Part shown: one piece after another, positions 1-5,232 of the stretch
Layout: each line of letters starts with the position of its first letter
Position numbering within the stretch: the first letter of the stretch is position 1
Source of the DNA: Caldisericota bacterium
Lineage (GTDB): Bacteria; Caldisericota; Caldisericia; Cryosericales; Cryosericaceae
Direction of reading: 5' to 3'
DNA length: 7,431 nt
Assembly (NCBI GenBank): GCA_026390245.1
Contig: JAPLGI010000105.1
Coordinates: forward strand, 1 to 7,431
Made by a program: the position numbers and the translations under genes
The notes under the pieces: model-generated
The model's database searches: none
What the model was told of the DNA's origin: nothing
Seen by the model: the letters and a program-made list of their open reading frames with translations, nothing else

Positions 1-1
1 C

Positions 2-667
2 ACGGGGGAGTTCCGGTTCCGACGGGGTCCCATCTTTGCAAACGTCGTCATGGCCGACGAAATCAACAGAGCCAGCCCCAAGACCCAGTCTGCGCTTCTC
101 GAGGCCATGAACGATCGACGCATCAGCATCGACGGCATGACATGGGAACTGCCGGACCCCTTCTTCGTCATTGCCACACAGAATCCCATCGAGTATACGG
201 GGACATACCCGCTGCCCGAAAGTGAACTGGACCGCTTCCAGCTGTGTACGGGAATCGGGTATCCGGATGTCGAATCGGAGCGGCAGATCCTGACGGAACG
301 GCCCGTACGTCAGCATTCAATAAGCCTGCAGCCTGTGGCTTCGGTTCAGCAGGTACTGGAGGCGCAGGACGCAGTTGATGCGGTGACCGTAGCGCCGGCG
401 GTGCTGGACTACCTGCTGGCCTTTGTGCGCGCAACCCGTTCCGAGACGCTGTTCGAGGTGGGGGTCAGCCCCAGGGGCGCGATTGATCTGCTCAAGGCGG
501 TCCGGGCGTGGGCGCTGCTTCAGGGTCGAACCTTCGTCGTCCCGGACGACGTCAAGACGATGGCACCGTACGTGGCGGCTCACCGCATTCTGCGTCGCGG
601 CAGTCGAAAAGGTGCATCCGGGACTGATATCGATCGCATCTTTGAGCAGGTGCCGGCGCCCGTGTGA
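2..667 (+). CDS. MoxR-family AAA+ ATPase, 5'-truncated by the window edge
   Basis: This is the C-terminal part (221 codons) of a MoxR-type AAA+ ATPase, a cytoplasmic chaperone-like ATPase thought to act on partner proteins encoded beside it. The reading frame is open to the window edge, so the start and the Walker A loop lie upstream; about 100 N-terminal residues are missing judged by the usual length of 310-330. Visible motifs, numbered from the first codon here, are GPIFANVV then Walker B VVMADEIN (15-22), SPKTQSALLEAM (25-36), sensor 1 FFVIATQNP, the arginine-finger segment ESELDRF, and sensor 2 GVSPRGAIDLL. The internal ATG at 50 falls inside Walker B and cannot be the true start. The gene lies 25 bases before a DUF58 gene and then a TgpA-like gene, which is the classic MoxR neighbourhood. 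Family assignment is secure; the substrate is unknown. Confidence 0.95.
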   Translation, partial: TGEFRFRRGPIFANVVMADEINRASPKTQSALLEAMNDRRISIDGMTWELPDPFFVIATQNPIEYTGTYPLPESELDRFQLCTGIGYPDVESERQILTERPVRQHSISLQPVASVQQVLEAQDAVDAVTVAPAVLDYLLAFVRATRSETLFEVGVSPRGAIDLLKAVRAWALLQGRTFVVPDDVKTMAPYVAAHRILRRGSRKGASGTDIDRIFEQVPAPV

Positions 668-692
668 CAATATCTCCTGCAGCCGGAGCAAG

Positions 693-1688
693 ATGAGTCT
701 GGTCGAGGTGCGGTTCAGGAAGTACCACCGGGCCGAACGGCTGACGCGGAGCGGCCTGTTGTTCTTCATTGCCATCGTCGGCATCGGGGCAGTCGCAATC
801 AACTCGGGCAACAACCTTCTCTATCTTATCTTCAGCGCGCTCCTGTCTGCGCTCATCCTCTCGGGACTGTTGTCGGTCGCGAACCTTCGCCATCTCGAGG
901 TCTCGCTCGATGCTGCAGATGCGGTCTACGCAGGCAGACCGGCGCTGCTGGCACTCCGTGTTCGCAACGTCGGTTCATTCCCGCTGTTCTTCGCTCGCGT
1001 CGACCTCCGCGCCAGCCATGACGCAGTTTCACTGAACATTCCTTTTGTGGATGCTCATGCGGCCCTGGAGCTTCCGCTTACCTTGACGCTGCCCAAGCGG
1101 GGACGTGTGGTGGAACTGCGGGCGGACATCGCCTCCGCATTCCCGTTCGGTATCGTCGAGATGCGTCGAGACGTAGCCGTCGGCAGCGAGTTGATCGTGT
1201 ATCCGCGGGTGCGCCCTGTCCTCCTGCAGCAGCAGGACAACGAGGGTGAACACCGCCTCGAGAGGGCAAGGGCGGGCGGTGACGGCGACTTCTTCTCTCT
1301 GCGCAGATATCGTGAGGGAGACGATTCCCGCCACATCGACTGGAAGGTGTCCGCCCGCAGGGGCGACCCCTACGTTGTGGAACAGGAAGCCAGATATCAG
1401 CAGGAGGCCATCTTCTACCTCGACACGGCGAGACGCGCATGGCCTGACGGCGAGGAGTTCGAACTCGGCGTCTCGAAGATCGCGAGCGCTCTGACGTCCG
1501 TCTTCGGATCGGGAGAGGCGATCGGGCTTGCGCTTCCCGGATCGTTTCTGGATGGACGCGAGCACAGGGTCTGGGAGCAGGCGATGGAATTGCTGGCCCT
1601 GGCCGAGTTCACCGAAGATCCGCGCCGCCCCGGACCTCTCCACAGCTTCACGCACGAAGCGATCAGTTTCGTGAACGAGGTCCCATGA
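693..1688 (+). CDS. DUF58 domain membrane protein, MoxR partner
   Basis: A 331-residue protein of the DUF58 family, which is commonly encoded between a MoxR ATPase and a transglutaminase-like membrane protein. Two hydrophobic segments near the N terminus (about residues 20-37 and 42-62) suggest a membrane hairpin. A beta-rich region follows, then the family signature EGDDSRHIDW at 208-217 with SARRGDPYV after it. Beyond this lies a von Willebrand A-like segment beginning IFYLDTARRAW (Asp244). Only an Asp of the usual DxSxS metal site is recognisable there, so metal binding is doubtful. The start at 693 is chosen because GGAG at 685-688 precedes it and the hydrophobic segments follow at the expected distance. 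An in-frame ATG at 423 would overlap the MoxR gene by 245 bases with arginine-rich, unrelated residues. The stop overlaps the next start as ATGA, indicating translational coupling. Molecular function is not established for the family. Confidence 0.92.
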   Translation: MSLVEVRFRKYHRAERLTRSGLLFFIAIVGIGAVAINSGNNLLYLIFSALLSALILSGLLSVANLRHLEVSLDAADAVYAGRPALLALRVRNVGSFPLFFARVDLRASHDAVSLNIPFVDAHAALELPLTLTLPKRGRVVELRADIASAFPFGIVEMRRDVAVGSELIVYPRVRPVLLQQQDNEGEHRLERARAGGDGDFFSLRRYREGDDSRHIDWKVSARRGDPYVVEQEARYQQEAIFYLDTARRAWPDGEEFELGVSKIASALTSVFGSGEAIGLALPGSFLDGREHRVWEQAMELLALAEFTEDPRRPGPLHSFTHEAISFVNEVP

Positions 1689-3610
1689 CGAGGTCTCTGG
1701 ACGTCCGGCGGGCGCTGGGGTTTCTGCTGGGTCTCACGGCATGCGGATTTCTGTCCATCGTTGAAACCTGGTACGCTCTGTACGCCGTCGCATTTGTCGT
1801 GGCCCTGCCCCTGGCTGGGCATATTAATGGGCGCTGGGCGAGGCGTTCTCTCGAGGCTCTGCCCCTCGTCTGGTTTGTTGTTCTTGTGGTACTGGGGACG
1901 CCGCTCTTTGCGCTCCTGGCCCAGGCAATGCTGGCTGCAATGATTTGCCGGTTCATCTTGACGGACAATGTCCACGACTATCAGGGGCTCGCGCTCATGG
2001 CCGTGTTCGTCACCGTCCTGTCTGCTGCCGGGTCCATTTCGGTGGCATTCGGGCTTCTGCTGCTCGTGGAGTTTCTGGTCGCGACGATTCTGCTGATCAT
2101 GGCTCAGTTCGAAGGCAAGGTTCCGCACATCGGCAGAGGATTCTACAGCGCGGTGGTTGTGTCTTCGTTGGTGTCGTTTGTGTTTGCCTTTGGTGTGTTC
2201 TTTGCGCTTCCGCGGTGGACACTGGGCTACATCAAGGGCAGTCCTGCGCTTGCGACCCAGGCGACCGGCTTCTCCAAGGAGGTCACGATCACCCCGGGGG
2301 AGGTGTTGCAGGACAACACTGTTGTCATGCGTGTCGAGCCTCAGAAGGGCGGGTCCCGGCTGCCCCTTCCTGCCTATATCTCGGGCATGCGCTATACGAC
2401 CTTCAGCGGCAGGCAATGGCTGGTTGCAGCCAGTCGCCCCGAGTCCCTGTACGCGTCCTCCGGGATCGATTCGTTCGTAGTGAGCGATCAGGAACCCGAC
2501 ACACTGACAACCGTCTATCTCGAGCCGACCGGGACGGATGTCCTCTTTGGGCTGGAACATGTGACCGGTCTGCGAGGGCAGTTTCAGTACCTTCGCCGCG
2601 ACGCGGAGGGCAGCCTGTTCACGGATGCGCCATACTACAAGACGATTCGATATGACGTGGCGTCGCTGGATCGGGAAACGCTCCCCGTCGACAGCACAAT
2701 GGCTCGCCGGCCGGCTCTTCTGGAACGGTATCTCCAGGTCCCGGAACTGTCGCAGGCCTTCATGGATATTGCAGCGCGCGTCGTGCGGGGCTCGGCGACT
2801 GCAGACAAGGCACGGGCGACGCGCAACTACCTCCTGACCAACTATGACTACTCACTGAATCCGACAGCAACGTCCGTCGAGGACTTCGTGGTCAATCAGC
2901 GTACGGGGTACTGCGAGCACTTCGCGACATCCATGGTCCTGCTCCTGCGAACCGAGGGCGTGTATGCCCGCCTGGTGTCCGGCTTCGTGGGCACCGAATG
3001 GAACAACGCCTCGGGGTATCTCATCGTACGGGCCAAGGACGCGCACACGTGGGTCGAGGTTCTGGAGGGGGACAACTGGGTCCGATATGACCCGACGCCC
3101 GGTTCGTTCCAGCAGGTGTCGCTGATGACGAACATCCTCGACAATATCCGCATGGCCTGGTACCGAAACGTGGTCACGTACGATCTGGCCAGACAGGTAC
3201 AGACGGCCAATAGCCTCGGCCACTTTTTCACGGGCAGTGGCCGCGCAGTCGCCACAGCGTTCGAATCATTCCGGAAGGCGGCGTCGCGCCTGCTGCGTGA
3301 CTGGCGCGTTCTTGCAGGGCTATGCGTGGCCATCGCTCTTGCTGTTCTGTTCTTGCGCCGTCGGGCGGAGGACAGGCGAGGCCGCCTCGCGTCAGCGCTG
3401 GAGGACCTTGTCGGAGAACGGCGACGGCCCGGCGAGACGCTTCTGGAACTTGTTCGCCGGGTCGCACCGTTTCCGGACATTGAGAACCTTGTGTGGCAAA
3501 TCTATGACGTCGTCTTCGCCGGTGATCGATCCGTGTCGGACGAAAGAACCGTCCTGCGGCTCATCCGCGATACACGGCGCTCCCGTCCGACAGTTCGCCC
3601 TCAATTGTGA
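1685..3610 (+). CDS. TgpA-type membrane transglutaminase-like protein
   Basis: A 641-residue integral membrane protein of the TgpA family (DUF3488, transglutaminase core, DUF4129-like tail). About six hydrophobic segments fill residues 10-174 and end in FFALPR, a typical closing motif of the TgpA N-terminal domain. An extracytoplasmic region follows, with the transglutaminase core at about 370-480. The expected catalytic triad is present: Cys410 in GYCEHFATS, His454 in DAHTWVEV and Asp469 in RYDPTPG. One more transmembrane helix at about 542-559 is followed by an arginine-rich cytoplasmic tail of about 80 residues. Family knowledge suggests a transglutaminase or protease-like activity facing outside the membrane; the substrate here is unknown. 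The start is set by the ATGA overlap with the DUF58 gene and GAGG at 1677-1680. It is the last gene of the operon, converging on the LPD gene 29 bases away. All three triad residues are intact, so it is probably active. Confidence 0.93.
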   Translation: MTRSLDVRRALGFLLGLTACGFLSIVETWYALYAVAFVVALPLAGHINGRWARRSLEALPLVWFVVLVVLGTPLFALLAQAMLAAMICRFILTDNVHDYQGLALMAVFVTVLSAAGSISVAFGLLLLVEFLVATILLIMAQFEGKVPHIGRGFYSAVVVSSLVSFVFAFGVFFALPRWTLGYIKGSPALATQATGFSKEVTITPGEVLQDNTVVMRVEPQKGGSRLPLPAYISGMRYTTFSGRQWLVAASRPESLYASSGIDSFVVSDQEPDTLTTVYLEPTGTDVLFGLEHVTGLRGQFQYLRRDAEGSLFTDAPYYKTIRYDVASLDRETLPVDSTMARRPALLERYLQVPELSQAFMDIAARVVRGSATADKARATRNYLLTNYDYSLNPTATSVEDFVVNQRTGYCEHFATSMVLLLRTEGVYARLVSGFVGTEWNNASGYLIVRAKDAHTWVEVLEGDNWVRYDPTPGSFQQVSLMTNILDNIRMAWYRNVVTYDLARQVQTANSLGHFFTGSGRAVATAFESFRKAASRLLRDWRVLAGLCVAIALAVLFLRRRAEDRRGRLASALEDLVGERRRPGETLLELVRRVAPFPDIENLVWQIYDVVFAGDRSVSDERTVLRLIRDTRRSRPTVRPQL

Positions 3611-3647
3611 ATTTCCTTAGTACCAGGTACTATTGGTATTCACATTT
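3603..3647. terminator. Nested inverted repeat between convergent genes, possible bidirectional terminator
   Basis: The outer arms AATTGTGAAT (3603-3612) and ATTCACATTT (3638-3647) are complementary at nine of ten positions. Inside them sits TAGTACC-A-GGTACTA (3618-3632), a perfect seven-base dyad around one central base. Together they could fold into a long hairpin with an internal loop in RNA from either strand. The TGA of the TgpA-like gene (3608-3610) and the TGA of the LPD gene (3642-3640, minus strand) lie in opposite arms. There is no GC-rich stem and no clear U-tract, so a standard intrinsic terminator is not shown. The location between two converging genes is the main argument for a termination role. 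Confidence 0.4.
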
Positions 3648-5004
3648 GCAGGGGCAGTCCGATCGAGCCTTCTGCGGCCTCCATGATCATCTCGGTCATC
3701 GTCGGATGGGGATGGATCGCCTGAAGCAGCTTCTCCGCCGTCATGCCGAACTGCACGGCCAGGACTGATTCCATGACGAGGTCGGTGGCTTCGGCGCAGT
3801 AGAGGGCGATGCCCAGGATCTCATGAGTCTCGGTATGCGCCAGGACCTTGGCGAAGCCGATGCTTTCCTCCATCGTCCGCGCCTTGCCACTGGCGCTGAC
3901 TGGAAATGTCCCCGCCTTGTAGGGAATTCCTTCTGCTTTGAGCTCGTATTCCCTCCTGCCCACGACGCTGATCTCAGGGTCGGTGAACACGACCGAAGGA
4001 ACGGCCGCGTAGACCATGTGGTCGTCCTTTCCTGCGATGTTCTCTGCCGCGACGACTCCCTCCTTCTCGGCGACGTGCGCCAACATGTAGGTCCCTTTCA
4101 CGTCACCGACAGCATAAACGCCGGGGACGCTGGTGCGCATGTGGTCGTCGACCACGATGCCCTTTTTTGAGAGGACCACACCCAGTGGTTCGAGCTCGGG
4201 GCCGATATTCGAGCGGCGCCCGATGGACAGCAAGACGTGGTCGCCGTGAACTTCCTGCGTGATGCCGTTTACGTCGAGTACCAGGGTATAACCGGCATCC
4301 ACGGGGGTAACCGACTGAGTCTTCGCACTCGTGATGATCGTGATGCCCCGCTTCTTAAGGGTCGCGCTGAGGGCCAACGCCACGTCCTCATCCTCGATCG
4401 GCAGGATGTGAGGCATCAGTTCGACGACGGTGACGTTCGTTCCGATGGCATTGAAGAACGTTGCCATCTCGACGCCGATGACACCGCCGCCAATGATCAC
4501 AAGATTCTTTGGCTGTTCCCTGTTGCGGAAAACGTCGTCACTAGTCCAGATGCCCGGGTCGGTGAAGGGAGGGAACTTGATGGGTGAGCTGCCGGTCGCG
4601 ATGATGACGTTCTTCGTTTCAACAACCTCGCCAGTCGCGTCGATGCAGACGTGTGTCGCATCGTGCAGGGTCGCCCGGCTGGCGTAGACCTGAATGTGGT
4701 TCTTCTTCATGAGGTACTCGATCCCCTTGCGCAGGCGGACCACAACCTGGTCCTTGCGCATCATGATGGCGCCAAAGTCGGCCCCGACACCATCGGCCGT
4801 CAGTCCGAACTTGCGCGCCTCCTGCATCCGTGTCAGAAGCTTGCTGCTGGCCAGCATCGTCTTGGTGGGGATGCAGCCCCAGTTTGTGCAGACACCGCCC
4901 ATGTCCGCCTGTTCGGCCAGTGCAACTGACAGGCCCAGCTGAGATGCCTTGATTGCCGCGACGTACCCTCCGGGTCCGCCGCCGATAATGAACACGTCTA
5001 CCAT
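3640..5004 (-). CDS. lpdA: Dihydrolipoamide dehydrogenase (E3), class I pyridine nucleotide-disulfide oxidoreductase
   Basis: A 454-residue cytoplasmic flavoenzyme that reoxidises dihydrolipoamide with NAD+ as the E3 part of 2-oxo acid dehydrogenase or glycine-cleavage complexes. Domains in order: FAD-binding GGGPGG (8-13); redox disulfide Cys39/Cys44 in GGVCTNWGCIPTK; first FAD-domain end ATGSSP (136-141); NAD-binding IIGGGVIGVE (170-179); second FAD motif VPGVYAVGD (293-301); and the C-terminal dimerisation domain with HPHPTMTE, whose His433 and Glu438 match the catalytic pair. There is no N-terminal lipoyl domain, and the length is normal (450-480). The ATG is preceded by AGGAGG (5015-5010) with a five-base spacer. 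Its neighbours are convergent downstream and divergent upstream, so it is a single-gene unit with no E1, E2 or gcv genes at hand. The segment ALYCAEATDLV differs from the common VGPxAxELI form. A related disulfide reductase is possible, but LPD is much the likeliest. Confidence 0.93.
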   Translation of the reverse strand: MVDVFIIGGGPGGYVAAIKASQLGLSVALAEQADMGGVCTNWGCIPTKTMLASSKLLTRMQEARKFGLTADGVGADFGAIMMRKDQVVVRLRKGIEYLMKKNHIQVYASRATLHDATHVCIDATGEVVETKNVIIATGSSPIKFPPFTDPGIWTSDDVFRNREQPKNLVIIGGGVIGVEMATFFNAIGTNVTVVELMPHILPIEDEDVALALSATLKKRGITIITSAKTQSVTPVDAGYTLVLDVNGITQEVHGDHVLLSIGRRSNIGPELEPLGVVLSKKGIVVDDHMRTSVPGVYAVGDVKGTYMLAHVAEKEGVVAAENIAGKDDHMVYAAVPSVVFTDPEISVVGRREYELKAEGIPYKAGTFPVSASGKARTMEESIGFAKVLAHTETHEILGIALYCAEATDLVMESVLAVQFGMTAEKLLQAIHPHPTMTEMIMEAAEGSIGLPLQM

Positions 5005-5009
5005 GTCAG

Positions 5010-5015
5010 CCTCCT
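5010..5015 (-). promoter_or_regulatory. Ribosome binding site of the LPD gene
   Basis: On the minus strand AGGAGG lies five bases before the ATG at 5004-5002. It is a strong, well-spaced Shine-Dalgarno sequence and fixes the start of the LPD gene. Confidence 0.85.
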
Positions 5016-5039
5016 GCGATCGTGTCTTGACGTACGTTC

Positions 5040-5067
5040 ATGGTATCACGCTGGGGATCCCAGTCAA
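5040..5067 (-). promoter_or_regulatory. Candidate sigma70-type promoter for the LPD gene
   Basis: Reading the minus strand, TTGACT (5067-5062) is followed after 16 bases by TACCAT (5045-5040). A TGA directly before it gives an extended -10 (TGnTACCAT). Transcription would start near 5033, about 30 bases before the LPD start codon. The -35 matches five of six and the -10 four of six consensus bases. The spacer contains the small dyad CTGGG-GAT-CCCAG (5051-5063), and the palindrome ACGTACGT (5030-5037) sits at the predicted start site; either could bind a regulator. This is pattern matching only. Confidence 0.45.
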
Positions 5068-5128
5068 TTTGGGGTGGATGACGGGTATGGGTCCAGTGTC
5101 TGTTGTGATGCCGACTTCACCGGTGGCC

Positions 5129-5155
5129 TTGACTGACGCACGTATGGCGTATCAT
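5129..5155 (+). promoter_or_regulatory. Candidate promoter for the FN3 repeat gene
   Basis: TTGACT (5129-5134) and TATCAT (5150-5155) each match five of six consensus bases, but the 15-base spacer is shorter than the ideal 17. The predicted start near 5162 gives a leader of about 70 bases before the FN3 gene. No better pair was found on the plus strand between 5005 and 5232. Confidence 0.4.
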
Positions 5156-5221
5156 AGGGGTAGATGCATTTCCTGGCTTCGCGGACAAGTTCACTGAATC
5201 TCAATTGACGTCAGGAGTATC

Positions 5222-5228
5222 AAGGAGG
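5222..5228 (+). promoter_or_regulatory. Ribosome binding site of the FN3 repeat gene
   Basis: AAGGAGG, a perfect match to the anti-Shine-Dalgarno sequence, ends four bases before the ATG at 5233. It supports that start for the signal peptide given in the gene entry. Confidence 0.85.
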
Positions 5229-5232
5229 AGCC

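Noticed and set aside
423..692. Upstream extension of the DUF58 gene to an ATG at 423
   Set aside because: It would overlap the MoxR gene heavily and add 90 arginine-rich residues unlike the family. ATG 693 has GGAG in front and a normal N terminus.
1415..2560. A 381-codon open frame on the minus strand
   Set aside because: It lies antisense to the DUF58 and TgpA genes, which have clear family motifs in their frames. Its product is rich in Arg, Gln, His and Pro with no recognisable domain, as expected of a shadow frame in GC-rich DNA.
3603..3647. Standard Rho-independent terminator
   Set aside because: The dyad is real, but the stem is AT-rich and neither side is followed by a run of T. It is listed only as a possible terminator.
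5027..5049. Plus-strand promoter TTGACG / TATCAC
   Set aside because: The spacer between the hexamers is only 11 bases, too short for a sigma70-type promoter.
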